33,281 bases of DNA from an uncultured Lachnospiraceae bacterium (GTDB lineage: Bacteria > Bacillota > Clostridia > Lachnospirales > Lachnospiraceae): contig CAJTXN010000020.1 in assembly GCA_910583605.1 (NCBI GenBank), forward strand, positions 1 to 33,281. The letters run 5' to 3'. Below, piece by piece: positions 6,531 through 15,367 of the stretch. Positions within the stretch are counted from its first letter, which is position 1; every line of letters begins with the position of its first letter. Position numbers and translations under genes: made by a program. The notes under the pieces are model-generated. The model was not told the DNA's origin. It saw only the letters and a list, made by a program, of their open reading frames with translations, and ran no database searches.

Positions 6531-9500
6531 TTAAAACAGCGGCAATTCCTGCTGCTCCACCACTTCTATTTGTGACACGATTAAATTCTCCGGTTCATTT
6601 CCTTTCATGTGGTTTACCTTTAAATACTGCATCCCGGTTCTTAAACTGGCGGAAATCAGATTTAGGACATAAATATTATCAAACCGATTGTAAATCGATT
6701 CACCGCCAAGCCCGGTCAGACATATTAACTGTGTGTTAGTTTTTTTCGCCATATCCATCAAAGGTTTTAGCAGATGCGAGGCATTCGTCTGGGCAAAAGG
6801 ATTGTCCATCACCAGTACTTTTCCCTCATTACGGTCTGAAAATAAATCCGTATCATCTTTTCTTATATAATATAACAGGCTGGATAGAATAACAAAGGCA
6901 GATAAAAATCCCTCTCCTCCGGAATTTCTCGCCACTTCTGCCCAGGTAATGGGATATTCCCGCTGTTCCTCGATTTTGTACAATTTAATCTGGACATTGC
7001 CGATTCCGATTACCGTATCATACAGATTTCTTGTGGTAATCTGTGTGCCGAAATACTCCTGTGCATTCTCATTTTTCTCAAATAACTCAATCCCCTTCTG
7101 TGTAATCCCATCAATCATATCCAACAGCCGTATATGATAAAGATTTTCATTTGCTTCCCACTCCGGAAGCTGAATCCTTAACATTTTCAATGAACGTTCC
7201 CGAATGGTAATTGTAGAATTCGAATCAATCTTTCCGAGATTCAGATGTACTTCCCTGATATAATCCTCCATCAGTTCCAGAATTTTATCCCTTTCCTTCT
7301 CTACTATAGAAATATCCACTTCCAGTTTTTCCATCAGATCATCATAAGACTGTATGGCGGTCTGAAGCTGCTTCTGTACCTGCATGACATCCTCCAGTAG
7401 TTCCAGCATTGCCTCTAACGGTTTTCTGTAATAATCCTCTTGAAACTCTTCTTTTCTGATAATCCGGTTCAGTATCTCCTGCAGTCTGTCCTTTGCCTTT
7501 CGACGATTTTCTATTGCCTGTTTATAATCCCTTACAAAAATCCCCTTTGATTTCCGCAATTGTTCCTGATTCAGTTTCGAAAAATCTTCTACCCATGAAA
7601 TCGTCTCCTTCACAATAAAAATATCATATTCTGCCAATGCCGAAAGGTTCTCATCATAACTTTGAAGACGGGTTTTTAAACCTTCCTCCTGATGTATCAA
7701 ATCCTGTCTATGATACTCCAGTTGATTTTTTACTGCTTCAAAATCTTTATTCCGTATTTCCTCTTTTGGCAACGGCCTTTCTTTATTACATTCAGAAAGT
7801 ATCCGTTTCATGCAGGTTTCTATACGTTCGGCAATTACGGCAATTATTTTGTCTTCCTCTATCCAGAGTCTGTTTTTTTCTTTTATCCTTTCTTCCATAT
7901 CTTTCAGCCGGTTTTCCTGATGTATTTCTTCCTGTATGTCGTAACTGATGTCTCTCCATAAATCCGCTTCCAAAGCATACTTTTCACTTAAACGTTTCAG
8001 TTCATCCAAAGCTTCCTGATAACGTTTTCCCGCCTTCTGTTCCTGCTCTTCCAACAGTTTAACTTCCTGGGACATTTTTTCGGTTATGGCATTAAATCTT
8101 GCTTCCGCTTCCTCAATTGCCAAAGATTCTCCTGATTCCACTTCACAATTTCTGTCAGTTTCAGAAGCTTCATATCCCTGATATCGCAGAAAAGCCTCCC
8201 TCTGCTCTTTCTCTGTAATTTTCAAATGTTCTTTTTCATTTTCCAATGTTCTGCTTTGTTCATCCAGCTTATCCATACGCTCCTGTAACAGTCTCTTCTT
8301 CTCGCTCAGGCGCTCTTCTTCCTTTTTACTATTTTCCAATGCTCTGCTGTTTTGCTCATACTCTTCGTATGCAGTACAAAGCTGTATATAATCTTCCAGC
8401 CTCCGCTGCTGATACACAATTCGCCCTTCTGCTTCCTTTATCTCCTCTTCTAACTTTTCATTCAGCTCCGTCTGTTCCGATAATTCTTTGGTTGTATGCT
8501 GCAGATTACCTTCCATCTCCTCTGACCTGTTTTTTAATTCTTCTATCTGCACATCATTGGATTCATATAGTTTCCTGTTTACCTCCTGATTCTTAATCAC
8601 TTCCTGACGCTGAAAATATTCTTTATATTCATTGTTTCTGATATCAATTGCTTCCTTTTTACAGATAATCTGCTGCTCTTTTTCTGCTACAAGATCTGCA
8701 AGCTTTTCCTCATTCAGAAGATTTTCATTAAAATACACATAAAAACTGATTCCCGGTAATCTTAATACACTGCCATTTTCTCTGATGGTTAGTTTATCTA
8801 ATTGTTCCCGCTTTACAATCGGAATCGGAAATGACGTATAAACATTTCCTGTACTGCCTGATAATTTTTCCAAATCCTGCTCAGAAAAAATAAGCGAATA
8901 CGGGAGAAACGGCTGCTGGCAAACCATCTCCCGGTTCTTCTCTTCCGAATAACCGTTTTTCTTGAGCCATTCCATACCATAAATAATCGGAATCCCCATA
9001 TTCTTAAGCTCTTTTTCCAATTCCTCCGGTAATTCCAATGCTTTGCCGCCAGTCAGTTTCTGTAACTCTCGCTGAAGTATATCTTCTTCCTTCTCTAAAT
9101 TACGTTTATACTCTGCTATTTCCTCTAATTTATGTTCTGAAACCTTCAATATCTTATCTTCATCAAATAGAGAACTTGTATCCAACCCTAAATATTTTAA
9201 TATTATTCCGCGGACTTCCAGCTCCTTCTCATATTTCGCATGCAATTCTTCCTGCCGGTCTTTCTCCCAAAGAATCCTGTCCAGATTTTTTCGTATTTCC
9301 TCCTGACGGCGCTGTAACCTCTTAATATGTTCTTTTCCGTTTTCCTTCTGCTTTATCTTATCATTTCGGCTTCTTTTTTCCTTTTCCAGCTCCTTTTCAT
9401 AGGAATCTCTCTGTATGTCCAGCATTCCCGGCTCATATTCTCCTAAAATATTCCGCATCAGATGCTCTTGGTAATGCTTATTAAAATACTCCTCCTGCCG

Positions 9501-10955
9501 GTCAAAAGTCCTGATTCGTTCGTTTAATGCCCCTTTCTCCGAAGCCAGATGCTTCATCTCTTCTTCCAGATTGGAAATCCTTTTTTTATCTGCAAGTATC
9601 TCCTCCGTAACCTGATGATATTTTTCCCTGTTGCTTTTCTGTTTTTCCCTGTTGTTTTCCAGTATCTGCTGATAATGAGATTTTAACAGGGAGCCAAGGC
9701 GATTTCTCTCCGGTTCCATGTCCGCCTCTTCCTGCCGTGAAACAAAAAGCCTCTGCTTAGCCTCATTATATTCTTTCTCTTCCTTTTCCACTATATCACG
9801 CTGTTTCGCACATTCCAACTTATGAAGCTGTGTCATTATTTTATTTTCTTCCTGTTGCATTTCCTCCTGTTCCATCTCAAGCATCATCCGATTGGAAATA
9901 TGAAAGCCCTGGTCTTCTGTTAATGTATATACTTCACCGGACAATTTTTCATACTCTGTATGTGCAATCTCCAGCCGGATATCTTCTATCTGATTTCGGA
10001 TATTTTCATATTCCTTGTTTGATAAATCCCGAAGGCGATTCAACTCCATCAGGAAATTTGCAATTTTATTTTCCTGAACATGCAGTTCATCCTCTGCCCG
10101 CTCATATACTTCTGCTTTTTCCTGAATCTGAAGTCCTTCTTCTTTAAACAGACGTATCGTATCCCTGCGTTTTATTTTTGACCGGTTATCTTTATACTGC
10201 CCCACATATTTTCCCACAATCGACTGAAATTCCGTTATTCTGTTTTTATCCTTATTCAGCTTATTTTCCACGGCATCCAGAAACCACTTCTCCACCAGTC
10301 CTTTTTCATCCTTACAATCCGCAAATAACTCCGATAAGCCGGATTCCTTCAGATTTACTTTTTTAATAATTGTTTCCCATTCTTTATAATTAATCTGATA
10401 TTCCATCAGCTTATCAAAATATTGCCGGGACTGGGCAGAATTTCCCATGTCATAACAAAAAAACTTTAAGGAACGATCCTTCTTATATTCTTCAAATATT
10501 TGCCGGCAGACTGTAAACCCTTTCAGAAGAATTTCCTTTTTTCCCTTTTCCACAACAGGCAAATGATGAATATCCACAAGACAGGATTCACGGTATTCAC
10601 TGATAAAATGAATCATCTCCAGATTCTCTCCGCTGCCTTCATTCATCTCCTGATTTCTCCGCACCATCATTCCGGTAAGCACATAGCCTGCTCCCTTATC
10701 CAGCACCCATTCCACCAGTATAAAAGAAGGTTTTGAAGTTGTAAAATAACTTTCAAAGGGACGGTCTTTCGCATCCCGATACCGCTTATGAACAAAGGGT
10801 GCGGTCATCATCTGTACCAAAACAGATTTTCCCCCGCCGTTTCGAAGTGATAAAAGCGTACTCTCCCCATTCAGATGAAATGTTTCATCACTAATCCTTA
10901 TTGCATTGTTATTGTACTTCAGATTAATAAATCTGACCGCATTAATTTTGCTCAT
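6531..10955 (-). CDS. jetC: Wadjet JetC: MukB-like SMC ATPase
   Basis: This 1474-residue protein is the SMC-like motor of a Wadjet plasmid-defence complex. The N-terminal head has Walker A NGGGKS (39-44). Residues about 270-1250 are very rich in Glu, Lys and Gln with long heptad-like stretches, giving the coiled-coil arm interrupted by a small hinge-like region near the middle (around residues 640-760). The C-terminal head has the signature NSGGEGFLSAFVIL (from 1344) and Walker B VLVMDNPF with D1384. In the family, dimers bound to JetA and JetB extrude DNA loops and trap small circular DNA. The gene overlaps jetB by 14 bases and is last in the operon. Confidence 0.93.
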   Translation of the reverse strand: MSKINAVRFINLKYNNNAIRISDETFHLNGESTLLSLRNGGGKSVLVQMMTAPFVHKRYRDAKDRPFESYFTTSKPSFILVEWVLDKGAGYVLTGMMVRRNQEMNEGSGENLEMIHFISEYRESCLVDIHHLPVVEKGKKEILLKGFTVCRQIFEEYKKDRSLKFFCYDMGNSAQSRQYFDKLMEYQINYKEWETIIKKVNLKESGLSELFADCKDEKGLVEKWFLDAVENKLNKDKNRITEFQSIVGKYVGQYKDNRSKIKRRDTIRLFKEEGLQIQEKAEVYERAEDELHVQENKIANFLMELNRLRDLSNKEYENIRNQIEDIRLEIAHTEYEKLSGEVYTLTEDQGFHISNRMMLEMEQEEMQQEENKIMTQLHKLECAKQRDIVEKEEKEYNEAKQRLFVSRQEEADMEPERNRLGSLLKSHYQQILENNREKQKSNREKYHQVTEEILADKKRISNLEEEMKHLASEKGALNERIRTFDRQEEYFNKHYQEHLMRNILGEYEPGMLDIQRDSYEKELEKEKRSRNDKIKQKENGKEHIKRLQRRQEEIRKNLDRILWEKDRQEELHAKYEKELEVRGIILKYLGLDTSSLFDEDKILKVSEHKLEEIAEYKRNLEKEEDILQRELQKLTGGKALELPEELEKELKNMGIPIIYGMEWLKKNGYSEEKNREMVCQQPFLPYSLIFSEQDLEKLSGSTGNVYTSFPIPIVKREQLDKLTIRENGSVLRLPGISFYVYFNENLLNEEKLADLVAEKEQQIICKKEAIDIRNNEYKEYFQRQEVIKNQEVNRKLYESNDVQIEELKNRSEEMEGNLQHTTKELSEQTELNEKLEEEIKEAEGRIVYQQRRLEDYIQLCTAYEEYEQNSRALENSKKEEERLSEKKRLLQERMDKLDEQSRTLENEKEHLKITEKEQREAFLRYQGYEASETDRNCEVESGESLAIEEAEARFNAITEKMSQEVKLLEEQEQKAGKRYQEALDELKRLSEKYALEADLWRDISYDIQEEIHQENRLKDMEERIKEKNRLWIEEDKIIAVIAERIETCMKRILSECNKERPLPKEEIRNKDFEAVKNQLEYHRQDLIHQEEGLKTRLQSYDENLSALAEYDIFIVKETISWVEDFSKLNQEQLRKSKGIFVRDYKQAIENRRKAKDRLQEILNRIIRKEEFQEDYYRKPLEAMLELLEDVMQVQKQLQTAIQSYDDLMEKLEVDISIVEKERDKILELMEDYIREVHLNLGKIDSNSTITIRERSLKMLRIQLPEWEANENLYHIRLLDMIDGITQKGIELFEKNENAQEYFGTQITTRNLYDTVIGIGNVQIKLYKIEEQREYPITWAEVARNSGGEGFLSAFVILSSLLYYIRKDDTDLFSDRNEGKVLVMDNPFAQTNASHLLKPLMDMAKKTNTQLICLTGLGGESIYNRFDNIYVLNLISASLRTGMQYLKVNHMKGNEPENLIVSQIEVVEQQELPLF

Positions 10956-11664
10956 GTCTGTTTCCCCCCAGTACTCTTAATACTCTTTGGTAATTATTCT
11001 GGTTCAATAAATTCCAGTCCATAAAATTATCCAGTTTCTTTGTGGTTTTTATCATTTCATCCTGTTCCACATATTCAATCAATCCCTGTTTCTGTAAAAA
11101 AATCAATATCTGATGAAGAAATCCTTCTTTTGTTGTACGGGCCCGGGAACCTTTTTCATCGGAACGCAGTGCTTCATATGCTTCTAATATATTGGAAAAT
11201 GCAATGCCTGCAGTTTCTTCCTCTTCTTCATTTACATTGTCTGCTCCTTCTTTCAGCCGTTTGGAAATACAGTTCTGCAATTCTCCTACCTTTATGTATT
11301 CTCTGGTTTTACTGCTGCTTCCCTGTCCATCAAAAAACTCCACAAGCAGGGTCAGAATTACAAACTGTGACAGATAGTAATCTTTATCTGTGGCATTTGA
11401 TTTACATAGAACGTCCCTTAACTGGGCTTTGGAAAACCCCAGAAAATTATTCTCCTCTTTTGGTATCAGGTAAATCACATTTCCATAACGCTCAATATTA
11501 CTTCCTGCAATCTCCCCCTGGGATTTTACCAGATTCTGCACCTCTTCCTGTTCCGTATACGCCTTATATAACAGCGGTTCATTATCTTCCCTAAGTTCAT
11601 GGTTTTCCAACAGATAATAAAAAATCTCCTGGCCGGTTCTAATCTCTTCTAATTCATATGCCAT
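10942..11664 (-). CDS. jetB: Wadjet JetB: MukE-like subunit
   Basis: A 240-residue protein lying between the kleisin and the SMC gene, the place of the MukE-like KITE subunit in Wadjet and MukBEF operons. The sequence has winged-helix-like segments (for example AQLRDVLCKSNATDKDYYLS and EGFLHQILIFLQKQGLIEYV) and an acidic stretch NVNEEEEETAG. KITE proteins bind the kleisin and regulate the ATPase. Identity rests mainly on gene order, size and the winged-helix pattern. The ATG start follows AGAGGA by 8 bases and lies 4 bases past the jetA stop, so expression is coupled. Confidence 0.85.
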   Translation of the reverse strand: MAYELEEIRTGQEIFYYLLENHELREDNEPLLYKAYTEQEEVQNLVKSQGEIAGSNIERYGNVIYLIPKEENNFLGFSKAQLRDVLCKSNATDKDYYLSQFVILTLLVEFFDGQGSSSKTREYIKVGELQNCISKRLKEGADNVNEEEEETAGIAFSNILEAYEALRSDEKGSRARTTKEGFLHQILIFLQKQGLIEYVEQDEMIKTTKKLDNFMDWNLLNQNNYQRVLRVLGGNRHEQN

Positions 11665-11668
11665 ACTT

Positions 11669-13288
11669 TTAATCCTCTCTTATTACACGTATAATTACAT
11701 TGGAACAGAGAATGCTCTTTCTCTCCCCTTTTTCATTTTGAACATTCTCAAATCTCACTGTTGTTCCATCCTCCACCCGATAGGTTTCAATTTTCATGAT
11801 TCCCGCATATTCCGGATATACGTCTGTCAGATGTAGTACCATTTCATTCAACTGAAATTCTGGCTGCTGATCCTGAATGTATTCGCTTCTTTCCTTTTTC
11901 AGTATTTCGATATCAATTTCCCTGTTCTTAATCAGCTCCACCATTATTTCTTTAAATATTTCCACATTGGGGATTAGCTTATCTTTATCTTCCTCTGAAA
12001 CCGCTGTCCGGTTCCCAATCTCCTCCAGTGTAATTTCACCATTCACACCTGTCTGTCCCAGCAGGTAATGAAGGCTTGTCTCATAACGCTTTAACTTCTC
12101 TTTTCGTATCCGTTCCTGCTCTCTCATCCAGTCTTCGTCATCAAAATCCATTTGTTCTTCCGTTTCTTTTTCCTGATTTTTTCGTACCGGTTTTTGAAGT
12201 TCTAATGCTTTGTTTAAATTATAAATTTTCCCGGCCTCCTGATTAAACAAAGGTCTTAAAAAATAATCCAGATTCATCAGTGCCTTCGGATTCTTCAATA
12301 TCTCATCATACAATTCCGTGCGCAGTGAAAATCGCTTTATCAGCGACATCTGTGCCAGTTCTTCCAGTTCTTTTGTATAAAGGGCCTTCAAATCAAAATG
12401 ACTGTTTAATATTTTCTGATGTTCGTCTATGGTACGGTTCAAATACCATTCGATTTCCCGCAGGTGATTCAGTTTTTCCTCGTCTTTTTCACTGAGCCTC
12501 TTTACATTAATATTTTCTTCTTCCAGTTCTCTCGCCCTGCTCTTTACCATATCGCTGTAATTCTTAAATTTTTGTTTTGTATCACTGATGGTATCCAGAT
12601 TCTCCAAAAGAATTTCCTCATAATCCCTAACCGAATAGTTTAGGGCATTTCTCCGTATCCGTTCCATTGCTTCTTTAATTTTCTGCATCTGTATCCGCAT
12701 CAGATTAAACACATTTTTAATTTCATCCACTGCCTTATCATAGCTTTGTTTTTCCAAATGCATCTGAAAAATCATTTCATGTATGGTAAGTTTCAGGTTA
12801 TTTTCTATTTCCAAAGTTGACAGCAGCAGATTATATCCGTCATCTGTAAGATAGTATGAAGTTCGTTTTATTTCCTGCTCAATATAGACAATTTTATTGG
12901 CAACATAACTGATATGCATAATCTGATAAGCATTCTGTTCAAAATTAAATCCGTCAAAGTACATAGCCTTTCCTTCATCGGACAATATCACATTCACAAT
13001 AAAATCCCCAAGCTGCCTGCAGTCATTATAGGACAAATTCTTTTTTAAATGCTGCATATTGATATTGTCAATATATGCCCCGATATCATCCATTGTACAA
13101 TTTTCTTCTTTCAGAGACTGCTCCATAATATATAACATAACCGCAAAAATCAGATTCATCTGCTCATCTGATTTGAGAAATCCAAACTGTTTCCAGGTAG
13201 TCTTCTGTATACTGTTCTGAATTAACACTGCATACATTCCCACATTTTTCATCCTTTTGGGAAAATGCTTTAAAAATTCGTACTGCAT
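11669..13288 (-). CDS. jetA: Wadjet JetA: MukF-like kleisin
   Basis: A 539-residue protein matching the DUF5716/JetA kleisin group in sequence style: an N-terminal winged-helix region starting MQYEFLKHFPKRM, a helical middle with coiled-coil segments (about 190-300), an acidic linker around EKETEEQMDFDDEDW, and a C-terminal winged-helix region. In Wadjet the kleisin bridges the SMC heads and holds JetB. The start chosen is ATG 13288, because GGAG lies 6 bases before it and would itself be part of the longer TTG-initiated reading frame to 13300. It follows jetD by 48 bp and precedes jetB. Confidence 0.87.
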   Translation of the reverse strand: MQYEFLKHFPKRMKNVGMYAVLIQNSIQKTTWKQFGFLKSDEQMNLIFAVMLYIMEQSLKEENCTMDDIGAYIDNINMQHLKKNLSYNDCRQLGDFIVNVILSDEGKAMYFDGFNFEQNAYQIMHISYVANKIVYIEQEIKRTSYYLTDDGYNLLLSTLEIENNLKLTIHEMIFQMHLEKQSYDKAVDEIKNVFNLMRIQMQKIKEAMERIRRNALNYSVRDYEEILLENLDTISDTKQKFKNYSDMVKSRARELEEENINVKRLSEKDEEKLNHLREIEWYLNRTIDEHQKILNSHFDLKALYTKELEELAQMSLIKRFSLRTELYDEILKNPKALMNLDYFLRPLFNQEAGKIYNLNKALELQKPVRKNQEKETEEQMDFDDEDWMREQERIRKEKLKRYETSLHYLLGQTGVNGEITLEEIGNRTAVSEEDKDKLIPNVEIFKEIMVELIKNREIDIEILKKERSEYIQDQQPEFQLNEMVLHLTDVYPEYAGIMKIETYRVEDGTTVRFENVQNEKGERKSILCSNVIIRVIRED

Positions 13289-13336
13289 CACAATCTCCAA
13301 TCCGGGTAACTTATTTCCTTTGATGTATTTTACTGC

Positions 13337-14317
13337 TTAAAAATCTGTTATATTTAAAATCTCCTGAGGAATATATCTGTCGCTTTCCAAAATATTTTTT
13401 ATCTGATTTACCTGCTCATCCGAAAAATATCCATAAAAAATATCTCTGATATTACGATTCTGCTGTTCCTTTGTGTCCGGAAGTTGCACAACCTGTTCTG
13501 CCTTTGCAAACATTGCCTCATATGCAGGAAGAAAAGGAATGATTTTCCAATGTTCCTGAAACATTTCTGCTAATATTTCATAAATTCTGATTCCTTCATA
13601 ATCCAAATCCCCAAAATAGTAAATGGTATTTTCCCCATCCTTCATATACGGTTCTATACATAATGAAAAATCCTCAAAGGAGCGTAGAATTCTTTTTCCT
13701 GCACCATATATCAGTGTTCCGACACTCTCTCCAAGGATTGTTTTATTTCCATCCAGCAAATGCTTTCTCATACTGTAAAATGTATCTTTATTCTCTAAAA
13801 TCAGCAGATTCTGCGGCACTTCCCTGGTATGGGAATAATAAGCCAGCGGTTCTGCCGTCTCATATATATTCAGTTCTGCCCTGCTCAGTCCGCAGCGTTT
13901 CAAAATGCTGTTTCCATGTTCTTTTGAAAGAAATTTCTCCCGATTCCAAATCTCAAAACTCCGCTCATTCACTGATTCCTGATAGTCAAGCTTACTTCGT
14001 CCGTTCCTCAGATATTCATCCAGCATCTGGACCCATCTTCTGTCCTTTTCATAAATATCCGGATGAGATAAATAATAATCTATCTGAATCTTTGGATGGA
14101 GCCGATACTTCAATTCCTCTTCCAGTTCGCTGTAATCTTTCTTTTCTTCAAGAATCCAGTATTGCCGGTACAGTGCCGGCTTTTTTCCGTTTGTTCCTGA
14201 TGTTCCAACCTGCTTTATTTTACCGGTTTTGATAAGATTCATTATGTAATGATATTGCTGGTCATAGGAAAAATTGGAATGAGAATATAAAAGTTCTTCC
14301 AGTGTGATACGTTTCAA
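13337..14317 (-). CDS. jetD: Wadjet JetD: TOPRIM nuclease
   Basis: A 326-residue nuclease subunit. The C-terminal half is a TOPRIM-type domain like that of topoisomerase VI / Spo11: catalytic Glu E175 in LLILENKDTF, and the acidic cluster D237, D239, E241 in YYFGDLDYEGIRIY, followed by the conserved ending RYIPQEIL (314-321). The N-terminal half is a winged-helix/arm region. In the family JetD cuts the circular DNA that JetABC has reeled in. It is the first gene of the operon. Translation starts at TTG, with a strong GGAGG 6-7 bases ahead. All catalytic residues appear intact. Confidence 0.9.
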   Translation of the reverse strand: MKRITLEELLYSHSNFSYDQQYHYIMNLIKTGKIKQVGTSGTNGKKPALYRQYWILEEKKDYSELEEELKYRLHPKIQIDYYLSHPDIYEKDRRWVQMLDEYLRNGRSKLDYQESVNERSFEIWNREKFLSKEHGNSILKRCGLSRAELNIYETAEPLAYYSHTREVPQNLLILENKDTFYSMRKHLLDGNKTILGESVGTLIYGAGKRILRSFEDFSLCIEPYMKDGENTIYYFGDLDYEGIRIYEILAEMFQEHWKIIPFLPAYEAMFAKAEQVVQLPDTKEQQNRNIRDIFYGYFSDEQVNQIKNILESDRYIPQEILNITDF

Positions 14318-14355
14318 GGGGAACCTCCGTAAGCAGTTCTTAATTTTCTATTGAT

Positions 14356-14384
14356 ATTTTAACACATTTTTAATGTGTTGACAA
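14356..14384 (-). promoter_or_regulatory. Wadjet operon promoter with palindromic spacer
   Basis: On the minus strand: TTGTCA (14379-14384), a 17-bp spacer and TAAAAT (14356-14361), 39 bp before the jetD start. A perfect palindrome, AACACATT-N3-AATGTGTT (14361-14379), fills the spacer and touches both hexamers, so a bound repressor would block the promoter. No regulator gene lies next to it. Confidence 0.7.
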
Positions 14385-14469
14385 TTCTTAATACATCTAA
14401 ATGGTGTCATGCTCACAAACACTAAATAGTCATATGTTATAATCATTATCAAAATTACCTTTTAATAAT

Positions 14470-14996
14470 TTATTTTTTCTTGAAATATGATATTACTGTT
14501 TTGATAAACGTTTCAAAGTTGGATATTTGCAAAAGCATAAAAACTGAATTTTGCCTTTTCTCTCTTTCAGTAATATAACTTGGTGCCTTAAAAAATAATG
14601 AATTAGGCACATATACCATTTTCAAATAAGTGTCTAAATTACCTATATTTACTGAAAAATAAGCTAATAAAAAATTATGGTCATGTGCCGTATATATTAA
14701 ATCCCTATATTCATCCAAGCCATCACATACATTCTTTCTTGGTAAAGCAACAATTACCTTTCCATATATATCTTAACTCTTTTTGAATTTCCAAAGTCCG
14801 TAATTTCCAGAATTCCATATTTTTATAACATTTCCACACATTAAAGAAATACAAAAATAGAATTCCAAAAAAGCAATTGTACACTAATCCAAATTTACTG
14901 TTATATTCTTTACTTCCAATATATATCCAGCAACTAATGGTATTAATGAAACCGGAGTCAAACTTTTTAATATACCCAATTTTTCATTTTGTAGCT
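14470..14996 (-). pseudogene. Degraded membrane-protein-like gene, unrecognised
   Basis: The longest open piece (14470-14718) ends in a Lys-rich tail (YFKKK) and has no good start codon: its first codon is a TTG without a ribosome site. Its frame continues upstream to about 14775 (KVIVALPRKNVCDGLDEY) before a TAA. A second frame carries WKLRTLEIQKELRYIWKG just upstream, and further up there are two hydrophobic segments (SLIPLVAGYILEV and TIAFLEFYFCISLMCG) separated by a TAG. This looks like one gene broken by a stop and two frameshifts. I do not recognise the family; the reading is inferred from frame continuity alone. Confidence 0.35.
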
Positions 14997-15355
14997 TAAA
15001 GTGAAACAATATCCGTATGTACATACTGGTCAAAAATCGCCTTGATAGCCGCCGCTTCTTCTTTGTTAATCTGAAATTTTTCATCTACAAGTTGATAACC
15101 ATATGGTGCAAAACCACCGTTCTATTTTCCCTCACGAGCTTTCTGAATACGACCTTCCATTGTCTGGACACGGATATTTTCCCGTTCAATCTCAGCAACT
15201 GCTGACAAAACGGAAATCATCAGTTTTCCTGCTTCTTTAGAAGAATATATTCCGTCCTCCACACAAATCAGATTTACGCCAAAATCCTGCATGACCTGCA
15301 ATGTCGAAAGTCTCTTTGCATTCCAAGTTCTCCATTTGTGCCACAGTCGTGGCAC
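14997..15355 (-). pseudogene. Large serine recombinase fragment with nonsense codon
   Basis: The frame encodes the end of the resolvase catalytic domain and the start of the recombinase domain of a large serine recombinase: VNLICVEDGIYSSKEAGKLM, then VLSAVAEIERENIRVQTMEG, then AREGK, a TAG, and in the same frame NGGFAPYGYQLVDEKFQINK and EEAAAIKAIFDQYV. Family members read REGKWNGGFAPYGY here, so the TAG (15119-15121) replaces a Trp codon (TGG to TAG). The catalytic-Ser N-terminus and the DNA-binding C-terminus are missing, and the frame ends at 14997. It is a dead remnant of an integrative element beside the Wadjet operon. Confidence 0.8.
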
Positions 15356-15359
15356 TTTT
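15338..15359 (+). repeat. Hairpin with T-run at the recombinase remnant edge
   Basis: GTGCCAC (15338-15344) and GTGGCAC (15349-15355) form a perfect 7-bp stem with loop AGTC, followed by TTTT on the plus strand. No plus-strand gene precedes it. It sits exactly where recombinase homology begins, so it may mark a junction. Confidence 0.4.
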
Positions 15360-15367
15360 CCTAAACT

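Noticed and set aside
11040..11594. 184-codon plus-strand frame opposite jetB
   Set aside because: Antisense shadow; sequence is of low coding quality and lies within an intact operon.
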